NCBI GenBank assembly: GCA_036172665.1
Contig: CM069870.1
Location: 20,000,001-20,064,000, forward strand
Source of the DNA: Prosopocoilus inquinatus
Taxonomy: Eukaryota > Arthropoda > Insecta > Coleoptera > Lucanidae
Reading direction: 5' to 3'
Length of the DNA: 64,000 nt
Positions 10,935 to 23,675 of this stretch are shown here, in pieces; positions within the stretch are counted from its first letter, which is position 1; each line of letters begins with the position of its first letter. The notes beneath the pieces were generated by a model. That model was not told the DNA's origin and did no database searches. It saw only the letters and a list, made by a program, of their open reading frames with translations. A program made the position numbers and the translations under genes.

Positions 10935-11920
10935 TCTAATATACGTAAAACTCTAATATGATTTGATGTACCGCACGTTAGATTTAGCGCGATTCACTCC
11001 CGAGATACGCAGCAATCTCAAACTGCCTACTCCCTTGTCACGCTTATTTTCACAGTTAGACAAAAATGTTGAATAAAAGAATTGCAGATACTCTTCTGCT
11101 GATTCACATTTTCTTAACAGATAAACAATTGAACATCGCATTTTCTAATCACTAGTCTAGTCATTTGATGTGGCTCCTGATGTGATTGGTTTTCGACATG
11201 CATGTTCTTACCGAGCGACCTCAATCTGCCTACTTCCCTATTACGCTTATTTTCGCAAGTGTTGAATATAAAAGTAATTGAAGTCGATGCTGGTCGGATG
11301 AAAATTGTAAAAAAAAGTTATTTTTAATCTTTTAACGGACAGCGATAAAATTGTAAAGAAATAACGTTTCACTATCGATTGACGAAGTTATCAACTGATG
11401 GCTAAACACTGAACCTTGTTTTACAAGTTTAAAGTGTTCGTTTAAAGATTAAAAACAATTTTCTTACAAAAGTCGCAGTAAACTTTATTCTGTTAATTCG
11501 ATTATCTTTAATTGAGCATTACATTTTCGAAATAGCTCTATCGAAACCGAATCATCCTGTATATTATCATCTTCTCAGGCTTTACAGCGAAATATAAAGC
11601 GGCTCGTTGCAACACACATTTCGTCTGTTAGTGTATTTGGTTTTCGAGTTATTCCATTCTGAAACTTACCGACGCGACGATCGTCTACCTGCCTACTCCT
11701 CTGTTAAGGCTCATTTTTCAACGAGAAAGAACAGTTTGAAATAAAAGTTGTTTGTTTCATTCCGCAGATTTGAATTCCGTCAAACAATTTTGCATCACTT
11801 TTCAAAATAAATACCGATCTTTATTTTGTACTCCACATACACTTGTCTCTGATTAGTTTTCCAGCTATTCGACTCTGAACATACCGACGATCATCTACCT
11901 GCCGACATCCTGTATATTAT
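10935..11920. repeat. degenerate ~220-430 bp spaced repeats
   Basis: A box of the form TCTGCCTACTYCCYTRTTACG, followed by CTTATTTTC, occurs near 11015, 11226, 11690 and, truncated, 11900. It is accompanied by CTGTATATTA and by GGTTTTCGA boxes. The copies are old and unevenly spaced. No gene is present. Confidence 0.6.
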
Positions 11921-13696
11921 TGTGTTTTTTAAATTCCAAATTCAATTGTAGCGCGTTTTGACGAGGCACAACCACAAATAAAAATGTTTTTTTTTCTATT
12001 GTAATTAAAAGACAAACGATTCATGACTTCTGCGATATGTATAGGGTGTACATATAAGCTGTGTTTGTTTTTTTCAAAGTGATTTAGATCGAATTATCTG
12101 AAACACGCATAAATTCTCGTTAAGGAAACTACGAGTTGCTTTGCATTTTGATTGATTTTCTCCGGCAGCATAAGTATAATACGCGCATTGTGCGATTTAA
12201 ATTGCAAAACACAATAAACCGTTCCGGAAACAGGACCTGCCTTACAATCAATCATCTGCATAGTCCCACCTGATGAGCATCACCGCAGAAATTAAATCGA
12301 TCTCGTCCACGCAACTTTGAGTTTCCATCTAATTCACGGTGGACGATATGTTAAGTGACGCCACAAGAGCACTCGGCGATGTGTCGATATGTGCATGAAA
12401 GTGAGAGATCAATTGCAAGAGTGACAACTGAAAGAGGGGTTCAAATATTTTTATTAAATTTGATCCATTAGCATGTGATAACATTAAAATATTTCTCGTA
12501 GTTGCGTGCACTTTCCGAACGCCCGCGCTGCTACCTGTTGATTCTTTACTGTGATCTAATTGGAGGGTAGGCATTGTTTTCGCAACGCGTGCAGACGCGC
12601 CTGTCTAGAAGAAGAAGGAGAGATGAGGAGCAATTCCGAAACGTTTCGATCTCTGTCTACCGGGATGAACCCACCTTTTGTTGATAATGCAATAATTCAA
12701 TCAGGATGGCGAATGACTCGTCCGTTAGCTTTGACTTTGCAACTTATTCCTTATGCATACCTAATATGTAAGCGGTCAGGCTTTGAGAAAATCGCAAATT
12801 TCACGAAGGGCAAGCAGGCAGGCAACTCGACGGTTTATTTTATAAGGTAACCGTGAAAATAAAATAAAATAAATCCTCCAATCTAAGTTACTCGCCGTCG
12901 CAAAAAAGAAATCTAGTAGTTTGTTTGTGTGTTTACCCTAACCATTACTCATATAAACACTAATTATAGTAATTTACGAGGTAATTACCTTTAAGCGATA
13001 ATATGCGATTAATTATGTTTTTTTTTGTTGTTTTGCGGAGAGTAACCATCAGCATCATCATCGGAAAAAGAAAGATGCAAATACAGTTGCTCGTTTTATA
13101 TTATACTATACTCTGTAAATCCAAAAACGTATACAGTTTTTTTACAACTGCGCAGCATTTACATACAAGTTCACTTTAACTGTAGTTTCTAATTACGTAA
13201 CAAAATAACACATGATTATGCGTATTATTAATTTATTCAATTCGCTTTGCGATGTTTTTATTTTCTTCATCTGATAGCTCTCTGCAAGGTTGCTGAACAC
13301 ATCAACCGTTTATGTATTCAAAAAGTTGATGATTCCGATTAAGAAGTGCGCACGCGGAAGAATCTCGGAAAGTGAAAATTCCATGCAAAGTTTAAAAACG
13401 AACATCAGAAAGGGAAAATGAGGACTGACGATCAGCATAAACTATTAATTTAAATAATATAAACATTCCTCAACATAAGCGGATTATTAAAGGTTGACCA
13501 ATATTATTAAAACACTTAAAAAGCATTAAAAAATAATAAAATTGCCTAGAAATTAAAAAATAAGAACAAGTTTCTGTTTTTCTTTTTAGTACTTATTTTG
13601 TTATTTTTTACTTACGAAGCAGCATGTTAACACTTTGTGCCGAGCGTTATTATAGGCAACCAACATTACACACAGTGAACAAAAAATAAGAGGTTT
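11921..13696. other. intergenic, no gene recognised
   Basis: A 96-residue frame at 12560-12850 starts with TTG and has no recognisable domain, so I do not call it. Otherwise this is AT-rich sequence with short A and T runs. Confidence 0.35.
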
Positions 13697-13818
13697 GTTC
13701 CAACAGCAGTTTCTCAGAATCAATTGCTCAATCAATATGACACAATAAAGTGTACAACTTTGATGAGTGCATGTTCTTGATGGTTTTAAACTACGTAGTC
13801 TCGAACTGCTGTTGGAAC
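13697..13818. mobile_element. short TIR element or hairpin (122 bp)
   Basis: GTTCCAACAGCAGTTTC at the left end is matched by GAACTGCTGTTGGAAC at the right end. The 90 bp interior is non-repetitive. The size and terminal symmetry fit a minimal MITE. No clear target duplication is visible. Confidence 0.7.
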
Positions 13819-13929
13819 GTTATTCCTCAGAGAGAGGTTATGTTTGACGAGCCTCACGAATACCTTCGTATATGAAACGCAAACTCACTTCAATAATAAT
13901 AATAATTTTTAACGAAACGATTTATTAGA

Positions 13930-14290
13930 AAAAAACAAATTGTTGCTTGTTGCAAAAATTGCTATTTTTATATTTATTTGTATCACAGTTTTAACATTAA
14001 TATTAATATCACAGTTGATAATTAATTAGTTTTAATTTCAGCTGTGACTCAAATCAATAAAAAAATAGCAACTGTTGCAACAGATTTTCAAGTTGTTTCC
14101 AATTGGTTTTGCTTAATTTAATTTTTTTGTATTTATTTGTGTCACAGTTGATAATTAATATTGTGGCACAAATAAATATAAATATGGCAACTATTGCAAC
14201 AGTTTTCAATTAGTTTTTGTTCAAAATAAATAATAATTAATATTAATATACATTATCAACTGTGACATAAATAAATATAACTGTTACGAC
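13930..14290. repeat. cluster of nested inverted repeats
   Basis: Several facing copies of TATTTATTTGTRTCACAGTT and AACTGTGACATAAATAAATA, each linked to a TTGCAACAG or CTGTTGCAA box, occur within 360 bp. At least three arms can pair alternately. This looks like MITE copies inserted next to or into each other. Confidence 0.75.
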
Positions 14291-14413
14291 AAGTTTTCAA
14301 GACAGCCACATAACCTCAAATCGCGGCTGTGCTTCGAAAATGAAGAAATATAACGCAAGAATGACAGATGACAGCAGTGTTGCCTGCTACCAACTAGTTT
14401 TTTTGAGAAAAAA

Positions 14414-14484
14414 TCGTATTTTATCGTTTATCGTTTTATCGTTTTATCGTTTTATCGTTTTATCGTTTTATCGTTTTATCATAT
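14414..14484 (+). repeat. microsatellite, (ATCGTTTT)n
   Basis: About seven near-perfect 8 bp units ATCGTTTT run in tandem. They produce the repetitive leucine/phenylalanine-rich frame at 14340-14522, which I regard as non-coding. Confidence 0.95.
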
Positions 14485-14639
14485 CGTCTCCATTTGATAT
14501 TTATTTTAATAGCAATAAATAAATACCTACAAAAAATCTGTGTTATTATTAAAAACAACGAAGATTATAAAATAGAAAAGATGAATGAACGCATTGGTTA
14601 GATTAAAAAAAAAATTATTTATGGTATTGTTTATTTTTG

Positions 14640-16080
14640 TCATTTGTTTACGTAGTGTTTTCTTTTAAGTTTGAAGCTTACGCTCAAATATTTCCGTCCT
14701 CTTTTGTATGTTCTTTTGCTATCGTTATTTGTTCATCGAGTGTTTGAATGAAAATGGAAATATTTTTGTTGCTTTCTGAAAACTTTTGACGTTGTTGCTG
14801 TCATTTTTTTCAAAGAATGTCTATTTGGCAGCTAGTTTTTTTTTTAATTAATCGTCTTTTTTGTATTTATTATTATTAATATTGATAATTTTATTATCAA
14901 GAGACGAAAATGTTCGACTTGTTTGTTTTGTTTATGTTGTGTGTATTTTCCACATTAAATAATCAAAACTTTTCTGCCCTTTCTGCTGTCGACATGTGTT
15001 TCTTTAATTTTCTTGAGAAATTTTCATTTTATTTTTATAAAACATTTAACAATTTAGAATTTTTGTTAATGATAATTTGTCTTTTTTTCCTTTGGTCGGA
15101 TTTTTTTATTTTTTCCCCTTGAGTTTTTGTTTCACGATTACCAAAAGGATCTTCATTTGTTTTTTTGTTTTAATTGTTTGCCATTTCTCACGTTTAAATA
15201 TTTCCGTCTCTCTTTAAATATTTTCTGCGACCGTCATTTATTGAATCGAGAGCTTCTGAGTCTGAATGAAAACGAAAACGAAAATGTAAATGTTTTTGTC
15301 ACCTTTTGAGAATATTCATCGTTCGTCAGTTTTTTTTCTTTTTGTTTATTTTCTGTAATTATTTCTTTTTTAATATAACGATCGCTAATTGTTTTTCTCT
15401 GATGGTTTTCTTTTCCTGGTGAAATTGACGTTTCCCCCGCCATTTCCACTGTGATTAGATTACATTTTTAGAAGAGATTATTATTTTTAATTTTTAATAA
15501 CATCATGTCTTGAATGTTTACAATTTTTTTTTAATAAAATTTTCAATTAAAAATTTTGTATTTTTATTTTTTTTTTGTAATGTCATTTGTTTTTTGTTGC
15601 TTTTGGAGGAATTTTTATTTTTTTTCTTTCGGAATGGGTTTTCTCGACTGCTAAAAACGTTCTTCATTTTCTTTTCTTTTTTTTTGTTTTGAATTGTTTA
15701 TCATTTTTCACTTCTCTGTTTGAATGTTCGTTTTTGCGATCGTCATTTGTTTATCGAGTATTTGAATAAGTCCGAATGAAAATGAAAATGGATATTTCTG
15801 TCACAATTTGAAAATATTTGTCATTATTCTTGTTATAGTTCGAAAGAATGTCCGTCTGGCAGTTTTTTTTGAGTTAATCATTTTTTTTTCGTCACTTGTT
15901 ATTTGAAATTGAAATTGAAATTTTTATTTTTTCCTCTTTGGATTTGGGTTTCTTTGAGAGATTTTAATTTTTTCGTTTTTGATTATTTGTGTGCATCATT
16001 AAACATGTTTTTTTTTTAAATTTTTGATTATTTGTTTAACTTTCTGTTTGTTTTTCTTTTCCCTTTCTTTATCTATGAAT
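14640..16080. repeat. T-rich tandem array, ~515 bp unit, about 3 copies
   Basis: Matching anchors recur at regular spacing. GAATGAAAATGGAAATAT-like strings occur at 14746, 15263 and 15774, and a CGTYATTTRTTYATCGAG-like string occurs near 14720, 15230 and 15745. The units have diverged. The plus strand is strongly T-rich, so the phenylalanine-rich plus-strand frames and the charged minus-strand frame here are composition artefacts. Confidence 0.82.
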
Positions 16081-18217
16081 TTGATTTTGAATTTTTGTTA
16101 TAAAGTACCATTTTTTTTGAAATTTTAAATCTATAGCATTTGATCAACAAGAAAGAGTATTTTTAAAATCAGTTAAATGCAAAAACAAGAATTTTTTTAC
16201 TTGTTCAAAATCCAAAAAGGTCGATCCTAAAAACGTCTAAAAACTATGCAGTTTGGTTTCCTGTGTGTGCGTTTTTTTTTTTCAGGAACTATTGTTTTCT
16301 CGGCGGCTGTCCCAATGCTAGACTGTGAAGGAGGCGGGACGGAATCTCTGATAAATGTACTATTAATAATCCCAGCTGAAGGTCGCACTTTGAATCCAAG
16401 ACCACACAGCATGCGCTGGTGTTTTTTGAATCTCCAGAAGATGTTCACTACTTTTGCGTTCAGCGTAGGGTTACACAAAAAAAATACGACTCAGTAAGAC
16501 AGAAAATATCTATTGATTCAAACTTGTTATAAATTAACGTTTAATTACGTATAGCCCAAAAAGTCAACAACAAGTCAAGTCACATTAGTAAATTACAAAC
16601 AAAACTTGATTGTTTAAACGGCAGTCAAACGCGAGGGATTAGTTCTGATCAAACAGCTGGACCTTGAGTCCCAAAAGCGATAAACACTGACAATCCACTT
16701 AACCTAAAAAATGATAACGACGTTTATGATTCTTCTTAATTAAAGCGCTGCGTTGTGCCGAAAATATTTTGCTCTTAAAAGACGGAGATAAAAGAAAAGG
16801 GTAAGTGATTGAGTGTGATCAGCTGCAAATGTCATCGGTTTCAAAAGTCCGTTGATAGGTGGCGTATGCAGTCCAACACATCACTCAAGCACGTGGCTAA
16901 AGATCTTTCGTCGTACGTACTGCTTACCACTCGGTCCCCCTTCGATGATTGAATCGTTTCATCCACGACCAACAATCGAAGCGTCGAGAATAAAATGGAA
17001 TGATAGGAACGTGGTCTAAACGTAAACCTTGACGACGAACCTATCTCTACTTAACACAACTTCACACAAAATGTGCCCCCATAAAAAACAAATCTGTCAC
17101 CAAAAAAAAGAGAGAATGTAACTTCGCAAAGTGTTATTAATGGTCGCTCAAACATACCTGTTTATGAAATAAATAGTTCGTTGGATGCAATGATGCAAAA
17201 TAAGCAGTTCAGATTTAATTAAGTACCGGATGAACGGTACCTAAAATGTCATCTTATAAAGGATGGATTGCGCATTTCATAATTTTACCAAAAATAATTT
17301 TATTATCAAAAATGCGAATTCCACGTTTAATTATTTTTAGTCCGTTACGAGAATGATTCTTCATTTGATCGTACTATAAAGCATCTTGCTTTATAGGCCC
17401 ATTATGACTTGGGAGTGTAACATATTTTCCTGTGGGACGGGAAAAAAATAAATTACTAAATTTATGTGTCGAGGAAGCGACACGTTATGATTCTACAGTT
17501 AGGTACAGAATGAGTTTTACGACAAGATATTGTGCCGCTTAGGTAATGATATTTTAACGGGGACATAAAGTCGATTATAGTTCTTTGCAGGTTGTAAGTA
17601 AAATGACATACATCCTCCGAGTATAAATCAATCCCGTTTTTATTGCCAAGGATGCAAATCAAGAGACACATCAAAAACGAACATAGAAACCGAAAATGGT
17701 GATTCTAGAAATTTTGCTGGAAAGCAAACAGAAATAACCGTAGGCTCCCAAGGAATTTATTATTGATCGTTTCTGTCACACTACATTCTGATTTATAGGA
17801 ATATAAGGATTTATTTATACTTCGCGGGTAAAACAAAATAAAAAAGAAAAAAGAAACCTTTTTGCATGTACCTACGTTTAACCAACGTACGTCGATCGGT
17901 CGAAAGCAACCGGGTTTTCCTTTTCTCTAAACCGACTTGTATGTACGTGGGCTCGCGGCACTTTTACTTTCTACATTATGCGCTGTCCTTTTTTTTATTA
18001 TTATTTATTTTCGCATTATAACTCGTTAATTTATTTTATCTCCTCGTCGGCAGTGGGCCGCGACAACGCGTCGGTTCGTGTTATAAAAACTTTCTGGCTG
18101 TATGACCGCGTGTTAATCTCGTCTTTCCAAGTTTGGCAGACGAAACGAATTTGGATTTTCTTCAACGTCATCGTCCGATCACGATAAAAATATCACATTC
18201 TGTTTGGGATGACCACC
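16081..18217. other. intergenic, no gene recognised
   Basis: At 16227-16497 open frames overlap on both strands (83 residues each) in a locally more GC-balanced patch. Neither shows a domain. The remainder, including the more complex 16520-17100 stretch, holds nothing I can assign. Confidence 0.35.
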
Positions 18218-19437
18218 TAAAGTAATACTCGCGCAAAAATTCCACGTAGACAAGTTTAATAACTCCCTACAAGCAGGACAGTGGTCCCCAAAAGCTTGAA
18301 AACTCACAATCAGTGATCTCTTGGGCAAATGTGGCAAACTTCTGTTTTTTTACTTACGGTTACTTTATAAGCCTCTGTTAGTAAGACGCGCTGATGCAGT
18401 CTTCTGATTTTGTTTTGTGTTAAAGGAAGTTAGAAAAAAAAAACATAAATTGTCTCACGCCTCGATTTAGTTTTGTGGTGCAATTTGCAGACTGTTGTTT
18501 TTTTTTTATATCTTAGAACACCCCGGCTTTAAGTCGTCTTACAACTCTCGCTATTTCGGCATTTTTCTTTATTGCATTGCCCTAAGTAAACTATATCGCC
18601 CAGCGTTTCTATTTTTAGCTGCAATTGCACCATCTTTTGTAAGCGTCTGTAGCGGAGTATCCGAGTTTTGCGTGAGAACAGATTGAATGTTTACTCCACA
18701 CGGCGAGACCGGCCATAAATTTCTTCTTCTTCTTCTTCTTTAAAGTAAAACTCGCGCAGAAATCCCACGTAGACGAGTTTAATAACTCGCTACATGTAGG
18801 ATAGTGGTCCCCAAAAGCTTGAAAACTCACAATCAGTGATTTCTTGGACAAGTGTTGTGGCAAACTTCTGTTTTTTTTTTACTTACGGTTACTTTATAAG
18901 TAACGACGCGTTGATGTAGTCTTCTGATTTTGTTTTGTGTTACAATAATGTTTGACAAGGAAGTTAAAAAAAAACACAGATTGTCTGACGCCTCCTCGAT
19001 TTAGTTTTGTGGTGCAATTTGCAGACTGTTGTTTTTTTTATATCTTAAAACACCCCGGCTTTAAATCGTCTTACAACTCTCGCTGTTTCGGCATTTTCCT
19101 TTATTGCATTGCCCTAAGTAAACTATACCGCCCGGCGTTTCTATTTTTAGCTGCAATTGCACCATCTTTTGTAAGCATCTGTAGCGGAGTTTCCGAGTTT
19201 TGCGTGAGAACAGATTGAATGTTTACTCCACACGGCGAAACCGGCCATAAATTTCTTCTTCTTCTTCTTTAAAGTAAAACTCCCGCGGAAATCCCACATA
19301 GACGAGTTTAATAACTCGCTACAAGTAGGACAGCGGTCCCCAAAAGCTTGAAAAGTCACAATCAGTGGCCTCTTGGACAAAAATTATGGCAAACTTCTGC
19401 TTTTTTACTTATGGTTGCTTTATAAGCCTCTGATTAA
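18218..19437. repeat. tandem array, ~525 bp unit, about 2.3 copies (family R525)
   Basis: Units begin at 18218, 18738 and 19270 with TAAAGTAAWACTC, so the periods are 520 and 532 bp. Identity between units is high, for example GGTCCCCAAAAGCTTGAAAA in all three. Each unit contains a run of CTT triplets. The 82-, 77-, 63- and 88-residue frames in this interval are repeated copies of the same non-coding unit. Confidence 0.95.
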
Positions 19438-21547
19438 GTTATACCGTCAAGTTTGAGGTTAAGAGTCGTAGTCAGAATTAATACACTGTCACAATTAGAT
19501 TTTTTATAAATCCATTTAAACTGTACGGAAATAATTAATAACGTGGAATCAGGGCGTAATCGCATTCCAGTTACCAAACCCAGAACTCAGCGAAAAACAG
19601 CGGATTGTGAAACTGGAGCGCCTATACGCAAGCCGTTTCGCAAACTCAAGTGCTAACTCGTGATCGAGTTAAGTAAATTAAGTAAATCTTTAGTTCTACT
19701 CAACTCATGTGACGCGCCGCCTCCTCCATTTCCCCTGGACTGCACAGTCATCGCCGCTAGATGTAATCGCCGCCCTCGACCACTAAGTCTACTTCATCAA
19801 AGCCGAAGTCGTCGCCAGCAACCCTAGTAATCGTTCGACTCAGTTCATCGTTCATTCCATTCCACGCAACCCATAAGTTTCCAAAGCGATGTTGCCAACG
19901 ACCCGGACTGGTAGTGACCCCCCCCCCCCTCCACAGAGATCAATTTAACTCCAATCTAAATAAAAAAGAGGTATATTTTCTTAATCAAATTGTTTTAAAA
20001 AGCTCTAGCTATGCCCCTACAAAGCGGAAGGCTTACCGTGACATGGCGGAAAAGGCTTACCGTGAAAACATAATATTATTTTTATTTATTTATTGGAAAT
20101 ATTTACATGATTATATTTCGGTGTAGAGTCAAACTATCTGAAAGTCAGAAAGAGTGATGTTTCTATGAAGTGGGTGACCTAACTTCCGCGAGACTACGCA
20201 GATGTTCATTTGAGCCTCAGGCGATCCTTGGAAACTCCTAATGACTCTGCAATCTGATGCTAACCGCTGTCGTTGGACAATCACTTCTTGAAAATTGGGC
20301 CAAAATTACAATAAGTATACTGTACTGGACTGTAACCATATCAACCATAAGCAATACCTCCGGATCATTCAAAGTTCTTTTTACTTACGCGATTAGCTGT
20401 AAACGTTAACTCTAATCGTTGAGCACTGTTATTTATTTTGGGGGCAGATAAATCAATGATTGCAGCACTGAATTAATTAATTGTTAGTTGCGACGGAAAT
20501 TAACACAATTAATTGTTAATTTAATGTTAATTAAAAAAAAATATTGGCAGTTGTGTTAACAATAATTAAAGTCGGTTGTTGTTGTGCTGATGATGATGAC
20601 GACAGTTAAGTGACACTTACGTAAAATTGGATAATTTAAAATGAAATAAATTGGATAATTTAAAATAATTGAAAAAACAAAAGGCTTCCGTCATCGGTGC
20701 ATAAAATGCGCACAAAAACATTAAAAGAAAATTCGGATGAAATTGCCTTGCACTTGAAATTGAATGTTAATAAAGCAAATAAGCATCTTATCCGGTGATT
20801 TGTGTAGATGAGAATTCACGGTTGATTTTAATTATGAAAACAATCTCTTGACCGTTAAGAAAAACGTTCTTCCGCCTACAGTTTAATCTTCTAAGTGCTC
20901 TACATAGTGTTTTATTAACAACCATTTCTGAGTTTTAGAATCACAGTATTTCGTAAATAATTTACTGTGGCTTTGCTTTAAAAATTTACTATTTTAATAA
21001 AATGAGTGTCTACTCTACCCTTTACGGATTTGTCCCAAGAATGTTGGCGGAGTAAAACATATACATATAAGATGACGGTTCCAGTTTTAAAAATAAACGG
21101 TTTCTTAAAACAAGGAAGTCCTCAAGACGCTCAGCATGCACGTCGCGAGCAAGTCCTCGAGACGCTCAGCATACACGACATCTGGACACCATTGCCAGCT
21201 GCTCTTTCAATCTTAATAGTAATCAATTATCTAATTGTGACCGTCCATGGGAAAACGTATCTTATCTTCACGGAGCAAGTTTTACAGGAAAACCGAAAAT
21301 CGGTAAAAATAAGCCAAAAATCGATGTTTTCAGGTTAGAATCGATTTTGATAGGAAATATTATCTTTATTTTATCTTAACTTCCCGACGTACCTTTTGGG
21401 TAAGTAACCTTAGCTTTCTCTAGTTTATATCATTCTTTCTGCATTTTCTTTAAAAAGTAAAACTACAAGAAGAAGAAGAAGAAAAACCAGCTTATTCGTG
21501 TAATTGTTATTAACAACGCTAGCTTTTTTTCGTATTGCTGCAGTTGT
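19438..21547. other. intergenic, no gene recognised
   Basis: A run of 12 C lies at 19918-19929. A short direct repeat, GTCCTCRAGACGCTCAGCAT, occurs at about 21117 and 21150. The 110-residue frame at 21006-21338 covers this repeat and starts with GTG; it has no recognisable domain. GGCTTACCGTGA is duplicated near 20030 and 20054. Confidence 0.35.
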
Positions 21548-23220
21548 TATAATAATATTTGATAAGGAAGGACGGGCTTCAAAAAATACATATTACCTCA
21601 CGTCTCGATTTAGTTCTGTGGTGCAATTCGCAGACTATTTTTTTTTAATATCTTAAAACACCCCGGCATTAAATCGTTTTAGGACTCTCGCTGTTTCAGC
21701 ATTTTCCTCTACTGCATTGCCTCAACTAAACAATATCGTCCGGAGTTTCTATTTTTAGCTTTAATTGTACCATCTTTTGCAAGCGTCTGCAGCGAAGTTT
21801 CCGAGTTTTATGTAAGAACAGATTGAATGTTTATTCTATATGGCGAGACCTGCCATAAATTTCTGACGACGACGGACCTTTCATTTCTTATGTTATACGG
21901 TTCTATGTATTACAGTTTTTTTGGTACGGTTGTTATTTCGACAGAAAGATTAAATTGCGTTCAGATTTGTCGTTTCATGCCATTCCGTCAGCTTATACTC
22001 TGTTGGCTTTTACTGAGGTCACAATATTTTCGTTTCCGGAAGATCTCGTTACTGTCTGAAAAAACTCTTTTAAGGATCATCCTATATATTGAGTTTCTAT
22101 TGCATTTGTTTCTGATATGGTAAAAAACAAGTTTTGTTTGTAATCGTTTTCGTCGCAGTATATTTGGATTTTTGTAACACAAATTGTCTCACCCCTCGAT
22201 TTAGTTTAGTGGTGCAATTCGCAGACTGTTTTTTTTATATCTTAGAACACCCCGGCTTTAAAACGTCTTACAACTCTCGCTGTTTCGGCATTTTCCTTTA
22301 TTGCATTGCCTTAAGTAAACTATTGCCCGGAGTTTCTATTTTTATCTGCAATAGCACCATCTTTTGTAAGCGTCTGTAACGGAGTTTTCGAGTTTTGCGT
22401 GAGAACAGAATGAGTGTTTACTCTACACGGCGAGACTAGCCATAAATTTCTGGCGACGACGCGACGCCGACGTCTCATTTTTTGTTATATGGTCCTTAGA
22501 ATTACCATTTTTTGTGCGTTGTTATTTCGACGGAAAGATTAAGTTGCGTTCACATGTTTCATGCTATTGGTCTTCTTTATGTCAACTTATTACTGAAGTC
22601 AAGATGTTTGAGTTTCTAAAAGACCTTGTTACGGTTTGACAAACCGCTTTTCAGTTTCTTTTTCAATCGTTTTCGTCGCAGCATACTTGGGTTTTTATAA
22701 CCCAAATTGTCTCACCGTACGATTTAGTTTTATGGCGTAATTTGCATGCTGTTTTTTTTTAATCGCTGTTTCGGCATTTTTCTATATAGCCTTTTAAGTA
22801 AATAATACCACCTGGACGTTCTATTTTTAGCTTGAATTGGCAAGACAGGTCATAAATTCCTGTCGACGTCTCATTTTTTGCGTTTTATGGTCTTGCGTAT
22901 TACAATTGTGATAACCGATCGATTTGTTTAGTCTACATGTTAAGCCAGTCACAAATCTCCGACGTCGTCTTATTCTTTTTGCGTTGTAAGATACTGAAAA
23001 TTACGGTTTCTTGTACGTTTTTTATTTCGACGGATAGATTAAATTGCGTTCACATTTGACATTTCTTGCAAGTCTTCCTTACGTCAGCTGATACTCTGTT
23101 GGCTTTTACTAACGTCACCATATTTTCTATTCGTACAAACCCTTCCTTCGTACATTAGGGATAAGGCCAGTTTCGGCTTTATTAATTTACGACGTACCTG
23201 GAGCACAACCTATCTTTTTT
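21548..23220. repeat. R525-related repeat cluster, about three longer units
   Basis: The boxes of the 18 kb array recur here: CTCGATTTAGTTYTGTGGTG, then ACACCCCGGC, then a TTGCATTGCC box and CCATAAATTTCTG. They occur at about 21600, 22190 and, more degenerate, 22700. These units extend further, adding a TTATTTCGACRGAAAGATTA box and a GGTTTGACAAACCGCTTTT-type box. The cluster ends with a TTTCGGCTTTATTAATTTAC box. It is older and more diverged than the 18 kb array. Confidence 0.88.
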
Positions 23221-23315
23221 CGACAGTTTAATCCAGGCCTGTGCATAAAATACGAGAAGAGCCACGTTGTAGTATCTCCCACTATTCGATACTCGTCAAT
23301 GAAACGTCAATATGA

Positions 23316-23675
23316 ATGAGCCAGCCTGCCAGCCGATCGTGTACCAACAGAAGTTATAAAACGTGTGGCTCTCGTGAAATGACAAACATGAACCAAAATT
23401 ATGAATTTAAGTATCTGTGTTTTATAAACAGTACAGGTAATGCAGAATGTATTATTTGCGGTAAACTGTTGAGCGTAAAACGGTATAATATTGCTCGTCA
23501 CTACAACATTTTCCATAAAAAATATTATCTACATAAGTTTTGTCTATCGTTGGTTGTTGAAATTGAAGCGACTGAGCGTCAAGCGGGAACCGGCACTACC
23601 TGTGCGATGGTAGAAGGAGAATATACCCCGACATATTTCCCTCGCATGATTAGGCCTGGTTTAATCATTAAATAG
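23316..23675 (+). CDS. BED/hAT-type zinc-finger protein fragment (119 aa)
   Basis: Residues 31-67 carry one zinc-binding module, C45-x2-C48-x13-H62-x4-H67, preceded by an aromatic stretch (F31-K-Y-L-C-F). A N-I-A-R-H-Y element sits where related proteins have N-L-x-R-H-Y. This is the pattern of the BED-like fingers found at the N-terminus of ZBED5/Buster-type hAT transposases and of host genes derived from them; such fingers bind DNA. No catalytic RNase-H-like domain follows, and the frame ends after 119 residues, whereas complete proteins run to 500 or more. It is therefore either an N-terminal relic, a first coding exon, or a small finger protein. The ATG at 23316 is chosen because the ATG at 23312 opens a frame that stops quickly. 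It lies just after the R525 cluster. Confidence 0.6.
   Translation: MSQPASRSCTNRSYKTCGSREMTNMNQNYEFKYLCFINSTGNAECIICGKLLSVKRYNIARHYNIFHKKYYLHKFCLSLVVEIEATERQAGTGTTCAMVEGEYTPTYFPRMIRPGLIIK

Noticed and set aside
14910..15769. Several ~60-70 residue plus-strand frames rich in Phe
   Set aside because: They lie in the T-rich 515 bp array and are not conserved between units.
16227..16497. Overlapping 83-residue frames on both strands
   Set aside because: Mutually complementary open frames in a GC-balanced patch without domain signatures; at most one could be real and nothing favours either.
18495..19380. Paired similar frames of 63-88 residues on both strands, looking like a duplicated gene
   Set aside because: They follow the 525 bp tandem unit, include CTT-run lysine stretches on the minus strand, and show no domain or start context.
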